64,000 nt of DNA from the NCBI RefSeq assembly GCF_001280425.1, contig NZ_LIUF01000004.1, forward strand, positions 476,076 to 540,075, given 5' to 3'. Below the pieces are notes generated by a model that was given only the letters and a program-made list of their open reading frames with translations, was not told the DNA's origin and made no database searches. The translations under genes and the position numbers were made by a program. Shown piece by piece: positions 33,576 to 42,139 of the stretch. Source of the DNA: Haloarcula rubripromontorii. Its GTDB lineage: Archaea; Halobacteriota; Halobacteria; Halobacteriales; Haloarculaceae. Positions within the stretch are counted from its first letter, which is position 1, and each line of letters starts with the position of its first letter.

Positions 33576-34613
33576 TTACGAACTGACTTCTTCGATGGTC
33601 GGGTCGTCAATCGTGACGCCGCGTCCGGCCGTAACGCGGCCAACAGCGCGATAGAACACGTCGGCGTCGTCGAACGCCGATTCGACGGCAGCAGTCGCAG
33701 CCGGTGGGACGGAGACGAGCAGGCCGCCGCTGGTCTCCGCGCTCTCTCCGTCAGGTAGCCCGTATCCGAAAAGCGTCGAGAGAGCGGGCGTCCCTGCGAT
33801 GACTGGCAGGTGCGTCAGGTCGATACCGACGTTCGATCGGGCGGCCACCACGCGGCTCTGGCCGGCGAGGCCGAAGCCGGTGATGTCGGTCGCCGCGGTC
33901 GCGTATTCGCGGCATGCGACCATTGCGTCCCGGTTCGGGGTCGTCATCCACCCGATGGCCTCCGAAGCAATGGTGTCGAGCGGGCGGTCAGTGGCGTCGG
34001 TGACTGTCTCGACAAACTGCTCGTCGGTCACACGGGTCGCCCCCATCGCCGGTTGTGTCCCGAGCGGTTTTGTCAGGTAGAGTCGGTCGCCGGGGCTAGC
34101 CCCTTGTGAAGTGAGCAGGTCGTCGGGTCGTGCTGTCGCCGAAATCGCTCCGCCGGCGAAGGGCCATGGACTCATGATGGTGTGGCCACCGGCGATGACG
34201 CCGTCCATCGTGTCCAGCGCGTCAGCCATGCCGGCGAGGATCGGTGCTGCGCTCTCGGTCAGTTCCCGCGGCAATCCGAGGACGACGAGGCAGTCAACGT
34301 TTTCGACCGCACCTGTAGCGAACCCATCGCTAGCGGCGTTACAAGCGGCGATACGGCCGAAGTCGTACGGGTCGTCGACGATAGGTGTGAAGAAATCCAC
34401 CGTCGAGACCAGCGCTATGTCGTCGGTAAGTTTCCGCGCAGCGGCGTCCTCACCGATGCCGAACAGCAGCGCGTCGCTCTCACCGGTGAGGCCGGCATCG
34501 GCGAGCAGCGAATCGAGGTCGCTCTGGCCGACTTTGCAGGAACAGCCGTGGAGTTCGGCGTACTCCGTCAGGCGCGTCGTCTCGTCGTCCTCAGTCGTCA
34601 CGTCGGTACCCAC
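33576..34613 (-). CDS. selD: selenide, water dikinase
   Basis: A 345-residue SelD, the normal family length. The N-terminal active site reads HGCSCK with C24, C26 and K27; Cys and Lys are the catalytic residues in E. coli SelD. It also carries the conserved DFFTPIVDDPYDFGRIAA ATP/Mg segment. It makes selenophosphate from selenide and ATP. No selA, selB or Sec tRNA is seen, so this is an orphan SelD of the kind tied to selenium-containing Mo hydroxylases, as reported for Haloarcula. The start codon is GTG, 2 bases after the tusA-like stop, so they form an operon. Confidence 0.93.
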   Translation of the reverse strand: MGTDVTTEDDETTRLTEYAELHGCSCKVGQSDLDSLLADAGLTGESDALLFGIGEDAAARKLTDDIALVSTVDFFTPIVDDPYDFGRIAACNAASDGFATGAVENVDCLVVLGLPRELTESAAPILAGMADALDTMDGVIAGGHTIMSPWPFAGGAISATARPDDLLTSQGASPGDRLYLTKPLGTQPAMGATRVTDEQFVETVTDATDRPLDTIASEAIGWMTTPNRDAMVACREYATAATDITGFGLAGQSRVVAARSNVGIDLTHLPVIAGTPALSTLFGYGLPDGESAETSGGLLVSVPPAATAAVESAFDDADVFYRAVGRVTAGRGVTIDDPTIEEVSS

Positions 34614-34615
34614 AC

Positions 34616-34864
34616 TCAGGCCTCCGACAGCGACGCCATCTCGGTCACCCGGAGTTCGAGTTCGAACTCGTTGGACTCGCCAGCGGTCTCCGCGGTCGTC
34701 ACGTCAATGCCGTGCGTCGTACACATCCGCCGAAGGTTCTCTTCAGCGGGGGGGTAATCGCCCCGCACGACGAGCGTCTCACCGGTATCAAGGTCCGAAA
34801 GCGCCTGTCGGACGATGAGCGCCGGCCGGGGACAGATTTCACCACGAACGTCTACGCGAGCCAT
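34616..34864 (-). CDS. TusA/SirA-like (YedF-like) sulfurtransferase
   Basis: An 82-residue TusA-family protein with the signature RGEICPRPA, where C11 in CPxP carries the persulfide or selenide. In many selenium-using bacteria the adjacent gene is yedF, which is a TusA domain fused to a DsrE-like domain. Here the TusA part stands alone beside selD, and the DsrE-like parts lie 3 kb away. It is probably a selenium or sulfur carrier between SelD and the DsrE/F/H complex. Confidence 0.85.
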   Translation of the reverse strand: MARVDVRGEICPRPALIVRQALSDLDTGETLVVRGDYPPAEENLRRMCTTHGIDVTTAETAGESNEFELELRVTEMASLSEA

Positions 34865-34872
34865 ACCGCTAC

Positions 34873-34937
34873 GTGTGTCACCATGTCACAAAAACGCTAT
34901 CACCGCCACACGCCGTTGCCCCGGTAAGCTATTTGTG
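34873..34937. promoter_or_regulatory. divergent promoter of selD operon and yqeC operon
   Basis: GTGTGTC (34873-34879) and GCCACAC (34905-34911) face each other, and the TATA-like aagctatttgtg (34925-34936) is about 25 bases before the yqeC ATG at 34959. The motif pair matches those at 23202 and 36846. Confidence 0.45.
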
Positions 34938-34958
34938 TGTCTTCCGCGGAGCCACCGT

Positions 34959-35744
34959 ATGCATCTGGCTGCTGCGCTGGGCTTGGGGTCCAGCGCCGCT
35001 GTCGCCTTTGTCGGGGCCGGCGGAAAGAAAACCGCGATGGGACAATTGACGGTGGAGGGAACTGACGAAGGGTACGACGTGGGCTACACGACGACGACAG
35101 CGATGCCACCGCCGTCTGACCTGCCGCTGACGGTCACCGGTCCGGGCGCGTGGCGCGCCGACCTCGAAGCACACGACCCACCGATTGCCGTCGCTCGAGA
35201 GGAAGTAGCCGACCCGGCTCGAGTCGACCGGAAGGTTCGCGGGTTCGAGCCGAGTGTAGTAGAACAGCTATCCAGTGCCGGACTGTTCGACTGGCTCCTC
35301 ATCAAGGCTGACGGGGCACGCAGGCGGGAGTTCAAAGCGCCTGGCGACGGGGAGCCAGTCGTCCCACGCACGGCCAGTCACGTCGTCCCGGTCACCTCGG
35401 TCACCGCCGTCGGTGAACCGCTGACGACAGACGTGGTCCATCGACCGGAGCGGGTAGCGGCTATCACCGGCCTCAGTGTGGGTGATACGATCACTGCGAC
35501 GGCTGTCGGAACAGTACTCACACATCCCGACGGTGGCCTCCGAAACGCGCCGTCCGGGGCGTCTGTGATACCGGTAATCAACAAAGCGGATACCGAGCCA
35601 CAGCAGCGTACCGCCAGAGACGCACTCACGCACTCGCTTTCACAGACGAAGCGGTGTTCTCGGGGCGTCGTCACGTCGTTTGCCTCCGATATCTGTGAGG
35701 TGGTCTCAGCAGCAGATCTGCAAGAGTCCGATAGCAATGACTGA
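34959..35744 (+). CDS. yqeC: selenium cofactor biosynthesis protein YqeC
   Basis: A 261-residue YqeC-family protein. It has a P-loop-like VGAGGKKT at residues 18-25, the WLLIKADGARRREFKAPG segment and PVINKADT near the C-terminus. YqeC is one of the genes that occur only with selenium-dependent Mo hydroxylases; its exact reaction is unknown but nucleotide binding is expected. The start is leaderless, about 25 bases after a TATA box. It is followed by the MocA-like gene 42 bases on. Confidence 0.85.
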   Translation: MHLAAALGLGSSAAVAFVGAGGKKTAMGQLTVEGTDEGYDVGYTTTTAMPPPSDLPLTVTGPGAWRADLEAHDPPIAVAREEVADPARVDRKVRGFEPSVVEQLSSAGLFDWLLIKADGARRREFKAPGDGEPVVPRTASHVVPVTSVTAVGEPLTTDVVHRPERVAAITGLSVGDTITATAVGTVLTHPDGGLRNAPSGASVIPVINKADTEPQQRTARDALTHSLSQTKRCSRGVVTSFASDICEVVSAADLQESDSND

Positions 35745-35786
35745 CGGTGAGGAAACAGCCAGTATTGGTTCGAGAGGGGAGCGAGC

Positions 35787-36404
35787 ATGACCGGTCGGCA
35801 CCAGACCGAAGTCGGCGGCGTTATCCTCGCCGCTGGTCGGAGCACACGGTATGAACCGGGTAACAAACTGCTGGCGACCACCGACGGGACGGCGGTCGTC
35901 CGGCAGGTGGCCGAAACCGCCAGCCAGTCACCGATGTCGGACGTTGTCGCCGTCCTCGGCTACGAAGGCAAGGCCGTCGCTGCGGCGCTCGATGGCCTCT
36001 CGCTGTCCCTCCGCCACAACAGCGATTACGCGACTGGGCAGAGTACGTCAGTTCGACACGGCGTCGAGTTCGCCCGTTCGGCCGGCTGGGACGCCGTCCT
36101 GTTCCTGCTTGGCGATATGCCGTTCGTCCGCGTCGAAACCATCGAGACACTTATCGAAACGTATCGTACAGGGTCGGCAACCATTGTCGTTCCCACACAC
36201 GATGGGAGGCGTGGGAATCCGGTGCTTTTCGACAGTTGCCATTTCGACGCCCTCGCCTCGGTCTCCGGCGACCGCGGCGGGCGAGACATCATCGAGACCA
36301 ACGAGAAGACAGCGTTCATCGAGGTTTCGGACCCCGGAATCCACTGGGACATCGACACTGCCGCAGACCGTGCCGAGTTCACCGACCGCCGCGACGGCCT
36401 GTGA
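35787..36404 (+). CDS. MocA/YgfJ-type molybdopterin nucleotidyltransferase
   Basis: A 205-residue nucleotidyltransferase. The N-terminal LAAGRSTRY and the following lysine bind CTP or GTP, with LLGDMPFVRVE as the second catalytic acidic site. Homologs are MocA (adds CMP to molybdopterin for the xanthine dehydrogenase family) and YgfJ, the variant tied to SelD/YqeB loci. It probably makes the dinucleotide form of the cofactor needed by the two hydroxylases. A clear ribosome site (gagaggggagcg) precedes the ATG. Confidence 0.87.
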   Translation: MTGRHQTEVGGVILAAGRSTRYEPGNKLLATTDGTAVVRQVAETASQSPMSDVVAVLGYEGKAVAAALDGLSLSLRHNSDYATGQSTSVRHGVEFARSAGWDAVLFLLGDMPFVRVETIETLIETYRTGSATIVVPTHDGRRGNPVLFDSCHFDALASVSGDRGGRDIIETNEKTAFIEVSDPGIHWDIDTAADRAEFTDRRDGL

Positions 36405-36436
36405 ATTTAAGATGCTGATGGTGGAACTCCCGATTG

Positions 36437-36817
36437 ATGAAACGGACTATCAGCACAACCGATGCCCCAGAGGCGGTCGGCGCGTACAGTCAGGCAACGA
36501 CAAACGGCTCGCTCGTGTTCACCGCGGGCCAGATTCCGATGACGCCCGACGGCGACTTGCTCGACGACGAGCCGATAGCGACACAGGCGGAACAGGCGCT
36601 ATCGAACGTCGAAGCGGTGCTGGCTTCCGAGGGGCTTGAGATGAGCGATGTACTGAAGGTGACGGTCTATCTCGACGATATCGACGATTTCGAGGCGATG
36701 AACGACACCTATGCCGGCTTCTTTGACGACGCGCCGCCGGCCCGGAGCGCAGTTGAGGTCGCTAATCTGCCGAAGGGTGTCGGCGTCGAAATCGAAGCCA
36801 TCGCAACGAGCGACTGA
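36437..36817 (+). CDS. ridA: RidA-family enamine/imine deaminase
   Basis: A 126-residue RidA/YjgF protein with the conserved AYSQA (residues near 16-20), the arginine of PPARSAVEV and VEIEAIA at the end. RidA hydrolyses reactive enamines and imines that PLP enzymes or purine and pyrimidine ring-opening make. The nearby PLP enzyme and ring hydrolases give it a clear job. The start is the ATG at 36437; a TTG three bases before is less likely. Confidence 0.9.
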   Translation: MKRTISTTDAPEAVGAYSQATTNGSLVFTAGQIPMTPDGDLLDDEPIATQAEQALSNVEAVLASEGLEMSDVLKVTVYLDDIDDFEAMNDTYAGFFDDAPPARSAVEVANLPKGVGVEIEAIATSD

Positions 36818-36845
36818 GGCCGACAGACACGTACTGCACTTGTGG

Positions 36846-36866
36846 GCCACACAGCCGGGGTGTGGC
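36846..36866. promoter_or_regulatory. GCCACAC-N7-GTGTGGC operator-like inverted repeat
   Basis: Perfect 7-base arms at 36846-36852 and 36860-36866. The element sits 41-61 bases before the ATG of the binding-protein gene. It is the cleanest copy of the island motif. Confidence 0.55.
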
Positions 36867-36906
36867 GCACCAAAGTTTCAAGCCCGGCGACTCGCATCGA
36901 AGCATA

Positions 36907-37782
36907 ATGCGACCCACGAGGCGTGAGTTCCTGGGTACAGCGGCAGCACTCTCCCTGTCGGGCTGTCTCGGCAAGACGGTGACGCCGACGCTAACGGTTG
37001 GCGTCGTGCCCGACGTGGACCCGGATACCGCCATCGAACAGAACACTGAACTCGCGACGTATCTGGCAACTGAACTCGACGTCGAAACCGAGCTACGCAC
37101 AGCGGCTGACTACGCCGGGATGGTACAGGCGATGGTCGCGGAGCAGGTCGATATTGCCTACTACGGCGGTGTGTCGTACATCCTCGCGCATCGTCGAGCG
37201 GGCGCAAAGCCAGTCGTCGTCGGGTCACGGAACGGACAGACCGAGTGGCACTCCGTGTTCATCGCCCCATCAGACAGTGACCTGACAGCGATGGCGGACG
37301 TGGTCGAAACCGCAAGCGAGACCGAGCTGGTATTCGGTGATCCGCTCTCGACCAGCGGGACCGTGATGCCGACGTATCAGCTGCAGACGAAGTACGATGT
37401 CACCACCGACGCGTTCGCACAGGTCACACACGTCGGTGCCCACGACGCAACGGCAGAGACAGTCGGTCGGACGAACGGGGTCGTCGGGGCGCTGAACGCC
37501 CGCATCTACGACAGACTGCTCGCAGACGACGCCGTTGAAGGAGTCCGAGAGCTGTGGCGAACACCCGGGTTCCCGGATTATCCGTGGGCCGTCGCCCCCT
37601 CGCTGGAGGCGACGACAGCGGACGCTGTGCGTACAGCGTTCACCAGCCTCGATTCGAAAGGACGAACGGACATCCTCAATCAGCAAGCCGTCGACCAGTA
37701 CGTCGAAGTGAGCCACGACGCGTTCACCTCGCTGGAAACGGCGGTCGAGATGGCTGGCATCGAGCAGGGAGGCGAGGAATGA
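36907..37782 (+). CDS. phnD: PhnD-type substrate-binding lipoprotein
   Basis: A 291-residue exported lipoprotein with a Tat signal ([16 protein letters not shown]; lipobox LSGC). The mature part matches phosphate/phosphonate-binding Phn[30 protein letters not shown] and [15 protein letters not shown]. With the coupled ATPase and permease it makes a PhnCDE transporter. The island context suggests that the real ligand may be an N-rich catabolite rather than a phosphonate; no C-P lyase genes are near. Confidence 0.83.
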   Translation: MRPTRREFLGTAAALSLSGCLGKTVTPTLTVGVVPDVDPDTAIEQNTELATYLATELDVETELRTAADYAGMVQAMVAEQVDIAYYGGVSYILAHRRAGAKPVVVGSRNGQTEWHSVFIAPSDSDLTAMADVVETASETELVFGDPLSTSGTVMPTYQLQTKYDVTTDAFAQVTHVGAHDATAETVGRTNGVVGALNARIYDRLLADDAVEGVRELWRTPGFPDYPWAVAPSLEATTADAVRTAFTSLDSKGRTDILNQQAVDQYVEVSHDAFTSLETAVEMAGIEQGGEE

Positions 37783-38600
37783 AGAACGGGCACAGGGCGC
37801 GGTCAGAGGGAACACAGTCAGGGCACGGGCTCGTCTTCGACAGCGTCACCAAGCGTTTCGGCGGGAATGTCGCGGTGCGGGATGCCTCGCTCAGTTTGGA
37901 TCCCGGTGAACAGGTCGCCGTCATCGGCCCATCTGGTGCCGGCAAGACCACGCTTCTCAGGCTGGCAGCCGGTGCGTTGCGGCCCGATGCAGGTACGGTG
38001 ACGTTCAGCGGGAGCAACGGTGCGGGGTCGACTGCGACACTTGCGTATCAGGGGGAGACGCTCGTGGACCGGCGGACGGCACTGTCGAACGTCCTCACTG
38101 GGCGTCTCAGAGACCTGTCCTGGCTCCGCGGCTTCATCGAACCACTGCTACCCGCGCACCCAGAGCCGGCCCTCGAACGCCTCGATGCCGTGGGGCTGGT
38201 CGAGCGGGCCGATGTCCCCGTGAAATCGCTGAGTGCCGGCGAACGCCAGCGGGTCGCCTTCGCACGGGCACTCATGCAGGATGCCGAGGTCGTGTTAGCT
38301 GATGAGCCGACAGCGAACCTCGACCCCAGCTCCCGTCGGAACGTCATCGACGTACTCGACAACGCTCTGGACGGGGAACTGCTAGTCACCGTCCTTCACG
38401 ATGTTGACCTGGCACTGGAGCACTTCGAGCGGATCGTCGGCATGGCTGACGGCCGAGTCAGGTTCGATTCGCCCGCATCTGCGGTGACCGACGACCAGCT
38501 GGATGCCCTCTTTGCAGCGGGCGCATCTACGCCGAATACCGACACCGGGCGAACGGGGAGGAAAAGAGAGGGCGAGGCTCCGGTCCCGCGGTATGTCTGA
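37779..38600 (+). CDS. phnC: PhnC-type ABC transporter ATPase
   Basis: A 273-residue ABC ATPase. Walker A is GPSGAGKTT, the signature reads [15 protein letters not shown] and Walker [14 protein letters not shown]. The ATG overlaps the stop of the binding-protein gene (ATGA), and its end overlaps the permease start by 8 bases, so the three form one coupled unit. Confidence 0.88.
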   Translation: MKNGHRARSEGTQSGHGLVFDSVTKRFGGNVAVRDASLSLDPGEQVAVIGPSGAGKTTLLRLAAGALRPDAGTVTFSGSNGAGSTATLAYQGETLVDRRTALSNVLTGRLRDLSWLRGFIEPLLPAHPEPALERLDAVGLVERADVPVKSLSAGERQRVAFARALMQDAEVVLADEPTANLDPSSRRNVIDVLDNALDGELLVTVLHDVDLALEHFERIVGMADGRVRFDSPASAVTDDQLDALFAAGASTPNTDTGRTGRKREGEAPVPRYV

Positions 38601-39471
38601 GAAGTATAGCGGTCCAGACACGGCCCGGCCCGCTGCTCTCGGCCTGTCGAAGCGCCAGCTCACGACACTACTCGGCGGCTGTGTCATACTGGCCGGCGCG
38701 GCGTGGATCGCCGAAGTGGACCCGATAGCCCTGTTCGCAGCCGGGGCTCGTGAGCAGATAGTCGCGTTCGTCGCAGAGGGCGTCCCACCGGAGAGTAGCC
38801 GTGAATACCTGCTGGGACGACGTCTTCGGGACGGACTGCTGTGGGCTGTCGTCGAAACGCTGGCTATCAGCGTTGTCGGGACCACGCTCGCTGTCGCGCT
38901 TGCTGTGCCGCTCGGTCTGACCAGTGCCGCCACCGTCACCCATCGCGGCCCGCTGTACAGGAACGCCGCAGCCGGCCGTATCGCCGTCGGCCGCGGACTC
39001 TATCACCTCAGCCGAACCGTGCTCAGCTTCCTGCGCTCCGTTCCTGGCATCGTCTGGGGATTTCTGTTCGTCACCGCTATCGGCCTCGGCCCGTTTGCAG
39101 GCGTGCTCGCGCTGGCAGTTCACAACGCCGGTGTGCTGGGAAAGCTGTACGCCGACTTCCTCGAAGACACGGACCCGATGACGACCGAGGCAGTTGCCGG
39201 GAGTGGCGCGACGCGCCTGCAGGCGGTCTGTCACGGGATGGTCCCGCAGGTGACGCCCACAATCGCCTCGTACACGCTGTACCGCTGGGAGTGCACCATC
39301 CGGTCGGCCGCCATCCTCGGGTTCGTGGGTGCGGGCGGCGTCGGGTACTATCTCGTTATCACTATTCAGCGGCTGCAGTACGGGAAGCTCTCGACCGCCA
39401 TCGTCGCCGTGTTTGTGCTGGTCGTCACAAGCGACTGGCTCGGCTCGCGGTTGCGGACGCGGCTCGGCTGA
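38593..39471 (+). CDS. phnE: PhnE-type ABC transporter permease
   Basis: A 292-residue permease with about six membrane segments. It has the family features [15 protein letters not shown] and the coupling loop [29 protein letters not shown], then [13 protein letters not shown]-like [11 protein letters not shown]. It starts within the end of the ATPase gene. It is convergent with the amidohydrolase at 39494, 22 bases apart. Confidence 0.86.
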   Translation: MSEKYSGPDTARPAALGLSKRQLTTLLGGCVILAGAAWIAEVDPIALFAAGAREQIVAFVAEGVPPESSREYLLGRRLRDGLLWAVVETLAISVVGTTLAVALAVPLGLTSAATVTHRGPLYRNAAAGRIAVGRGLYHLSRTVLSFLRSVPGIVWGFLFVTAIGLGPFAGVLALAVHNAGVLGKLYADFLEDTDPMTTEAVAGSGATRLQAVCHGMVPQVTPTIASYTLYRWECTIRSAAILGFVGAGGVGYYLVITIQRLQYGKLSTAIVAVFVLVVTSDWLGSRLRTRLG

Positions 39472-39493
39472 CGCTCGGGCGAGAGAACAGGCC

Positions 39494-40828
39494 TCAGGGC
39501 TTCTGTTGCTGTGCGGACTTGCGTTCTTCTTCGAGGTCCATCTCCAACCCCATTGTCGAGGCCCGAGAGCGGACTGCGTCAGCGTCGATGGCGGTTACGT
39601 CGCCGTGTTCCATGAGGACGTTCCCGTCGACCATCGTGAATCGCACGTCGTCGCCGTGTGCCGCAAACACCAGATGGGAGAGCACGTCGTGCAGCGGCGT
39701 CGCGCGCGTGAGGTCGGTATCGAGACCGACGATGTCAGCGCGCCATCCCTCCCGGATCGCGCCGAGTTCCTCGAACCCAGCGGCTTTCGCGCCGTTTCGC
39801 GTCGCCATCTCGAAGATCTCGGCCGCTGGCGTCACCGTCGGATCTAGCTGGTCGACTTTCTGGAGGAGACTCGCCTGCCGCATCTCGGTGAATGCGTCGA
39901 GCGTGTTGTTACAGGGCGGGCCGTCGTTGCCGATAGCGACGTTGATGCCGCGGTCGCGATAGTCCCAGATGGGCGCGATGCCGCTTGCGAGTTTCATGTT
40001 CGATGACGGGCAGTGTGTGACGTGGGTCCCCGTCTCAGCGAGGACTTCGCGCTCGCTCTCGTCAGTCCAGACACAGTGCGCAAGGACGACATCCTCGCCG
40101 GTGAGGCCCACCTCGTCGAGCCAGTGGATGTTGCGCATCCCAGTATCCGCTTTCACCGTCTCGATCTCGCTCTGATTCTCACTGGCGTGGGTGTGGATGC
40201 GGACGCCGTCGTATTTGTCCGCCAGTTCGCGCACTCCACGGAGACAGGCCTCGCTACATGAGACGGCAAAACGCGGGGTGACAGCGTACCGGATCCGGTC
40301 GTTGTAGGCGCCGTGATACTGCTGAATGAGGCGCTCAGATTCGTCCAGTGCGGCCTGTGTCTCCTCTAGCAGACCGTCCGGCGAGCGCTGGTCCATCAAC
40401 ACCTTGCCGAGCACGCCGCGGATACCGATCTCGCCCGCCGCTTCGAAGGCGCGGTCCGCGTGGGCAACCGAGAGGTGGTCGATACAGGTCGTGGTCCCGC
40501 TTTCGATCATCTCTAGATAGCCCAGTTTCGCCGCGACTTCCATCTCTTCGGCGGTCAGGGAGGCTTCCATCGGCAGAATGTAGTCGAACAGCCAGTCGAG
40601 CAGTTCCGTGTCGTCGGCGATGCCACGGCCGAGACTCTGCACGGAGTGGATATGGCCGCCGACGAGTCCCGGCAACAACACGTCGTAGGACTGGTGTTCG
40701 TGATCAGCGTACTGCGATTCGAGTTCGGCCCGTGAACCAACAGCTTCGATACGGTCCCCGGAGACGACGACCGCCCCGTCCTGCAGGACGGTCTCGGAAT
40801 CTGCAACGACAGTCCCAGTGAGTAACAT
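39494..40828 (-). CDS. guanine deaminase / SsnA-like amidohydrolase
   Basis: A 444-residue amidohydrolase of the TrzN/guanine-deaminase type: HIHSVQSLGRG (metal HxH), HTHASENQSE, LAHCVW and IGNDGPPCNNTLD. It resembles deaminases that turn guanine into xanthine, or adenosine-type substrates into inosine. Xanthine made here would feed the Mo hydroxylases. A paralog (7815-9113) shares the fold but has HTH and GLGDDG at these places, so the substrates probably differ. A TATA-like tataaag lies about 20-25 bases upstream on the minus strand. Confidence 0.82.
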   Translation of the reverse strand: MLLTGTVVADSETVLQDGAVVVSGDRIEAVGSRAELESQYADHEHQSYDVLLPGLVGGHIHSVQSLGRGIADDTELLDWLFDYILPMEASLTAEEMEVAAKLGYLEMIESGTTTCIDHLSVAHADRAFEAAGEIGIRGVLGKVLMDQRSPDGLLEETQAALDESERLIQQYHGAYNDRIRYAVTPRFAVSCSEACLRGVRELADKYDGVRIHTHASENQSEIETVKADTGMRNIHWLDEVGLTGEDVVLAHCVWTDESEREVLAETGTHVTHCPSSNMKLASGIAPIWDYRDRGINVAIGNDGPPCNNTLDAFTEMRQASLLQKVDQLDPTVTPAAEIFEMATRNGAKAAGFEELGAIREGWRADIVGLDTDLTRATPLHDVLSHLVFAAHGDDVRFTMVDGNVLMEHGDVTAIDADAVRSRASTMGLEMDLEEERKSAQQQKP

Positions 40829-40908
40829 ACGTTCTGCAAGACGGTCTCTGTATAAAGAAGGTCCTCATATGAGGGCGGCCGCTGAGTACAGACAAGCCGG
40901 GCACAAAC

Positions 40909-40936
40909 GTGTGGCACTCCGTGTGGCGCGTGTGGT
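40909..40936. promoter_or_regulatory. direct repeats of GTGTGG[CT]
   Basis: GTGTGGC at 40909-40915 and 40921-40927 and GTGTGGT at 40930-40936, upstream of the leftward amidohydrolase at 40828. This resembles the island motif but is tandem rather than inverted. The last copies approach the eS17-like gene. Confidence 0.4.
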
Positions 40937-40947
40937 TCGCGGTGGTC

Positions 40948-41145
40948 TCATGTTTTCGGGCCGTTTCGCGTCCGTTTCTCACGGGTGATGTATCTCGTGA
41001 GTCGGGTCTGAGTGCGAAACGAATCCACGCTGGCAAGTCGCTGAACGAGGCGAGTGTTTGTTTCGTACTGCTCAGTAAACAATTCAGGATACTCGGACAG
41101 TAGCCTGTCGCCGATGTCGATTATTTTCTGGGGGTCGGCCTGCAT
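40948..41145 (-). CDS. ribosomal protein eS17-like paralog
   Basis: A 65-residue protein. From recall of archaeal S17e, the length, the helix pattern GDRLLSEYPELFTEQYETN and the closing RLTRYITREKR line up with the family motifs LLERYP, DFETN and RIAGYVTRK. Charge is more mixed than in a bona fide ribosomal copy, and several conserved positions differ. This suggests an accessory or stress-type paralog, because the main rps17e gene normally lies in a different context. Function is inferred only. Confidence 0.65.
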   Translation of the reverse strand: MQADPQKIIDIGDRLLSEYPELFTEQYETNTRLVQRLASVDSFRTQTRLTRYITREKRTRNGPKT

Positions 41146-41290
41146 GGGTGTGAGAATCGCGGAGTGTCGCTGTTAACTGCTTTGCTCACAGAAACACCAC
41201 GGTTTGGCTCATACTGTTGGCCAGACTTGTTGCGTGAGATTTGCGGTCTCCGCGGTGGCGAAATACATCACAGGCCGACGGATGAGAGTG

Positions 41291-42139
41291 TCAGTTATCC
41301 ATTGAAGGCTTTGGTGGCGTGTGTCGCTTGTGGCGCGTCCTGGCACACCACTGAATCGTACGCTCAACGACAGATTCGCCAACACCGATTTTGTCGGCCA
41401 CCATCGACGCAGAGTAGTCTCTATCAATCGCGAAATGGAGGACGCTATCGAGGTCTTGCTGGTCTAAGCCCAGTTCCGCGGCATCAGTTGCCCCAGTGTG
41501 CCCCACTGGACGTGAAGACTGGTCAAGGAGGTCCGACGGGACAGCAAGTGCAGCAGCCAGAGCCTCAATCTCAGTCCGATAGAGATCGCCAAACAGTGAC
41601 AGATCCACGCCGTTCTCGCCGTGTTTCGTAACGGAGCCCAGCAGCCGGTCAGTCCGTGAGACCGTCCCGACGACCAGTTCGTTTCTGGTGTTTGCGACGT
41701 AGTACTTACACGCCATCCGGAAGCGCTCGCCTGCGTTTTGCATCGCCACGAGGTCGTCGGTTGGCTCACCGGTCTCACCGACGACTCGTTGGAACGCTGT
41801 AAGCACTGGCTGCAGGTGGATTCGGTGGCAGTCTATATCAAGCAGCGACGCGACGGTTTCAGCCGTCCGGGCAGGTCCTTCGTCGCTTAGCTGTACCGGC
41901 ATCACGAGTCCAGTCACGTATTCGGCCCCGATGCCGTCGACGGCCAGCGCCGCCGCAACCGTCGACTCGATGCTGCCGTCAAGTGGAACGACTAGTCCAT
42001 TGGCCTCTGCGTCGATAAGCTTCTTTTCCAGAAATGCTTGGAGAATCCCCTGTATCCGTCTCGTCGCTGCCGTCGACGTCGCCAATCCATGTTCCTCACG
42101 CGGGAGGGTGAGCGTGTGAGGGTGCGTTGATTTACTCAC
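41291..42139 (-). CDS. NadE-like protein with degenerate PP-loop
   Basis: About 282 residues from the GTG at 42139 (an ATG at 42205 is possible, giving 304). It aligns with archaeal NAD synthetase over its length: VTGLVMPVQ, RFRMACKYYVANTRNELVVGTVSRTDRLLG, TKHGENGVDLSLFGDLYRTEIEALA and AAELGLDQQDLDSVL. The ATP-binding SGG-x-DS loop is replaced by DGSIES, so normal adenylation chemistry seems lost. It may be a pseudoenzyme or a regulator that binds NAD intermediates. It is followed by the eS17-like gene on the same strand. Confidence 0.72.
   Translation of the reverse strand: MSKSTHPHTLTLPREEHGLATSTAATRRIQGILQAFLEKKLIDAEANGLVVPLDGSIESTVAAALAVDGIGAEYVTGLVMPVQLSDEGPARTAETVASLLDIDCHRIHLQPVLTAFQRVVGETGEPTDDLVAMQNAGERFRMACKYYVANTRNELVVGTVSRTDRLLGSVTKHGENGVDLSLFGDLYRTEIEALAAALAVPSDLLDQSSRPVGHTGATDAAELGLDQQDLDSVLHFAIDRDYSASMVADKIGVGESVVERTIQWCARTRHKRHTPPKPSMDN

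Noticed and set aside
24510-34959. Selenocysteine insertion genes or in-frame UGA in hydroxylases
   Set aside because: No SelA/SelB-like gene and no internal UGA needed to complete any frame; SelD is better explained by the Mo-hydroxylase route.
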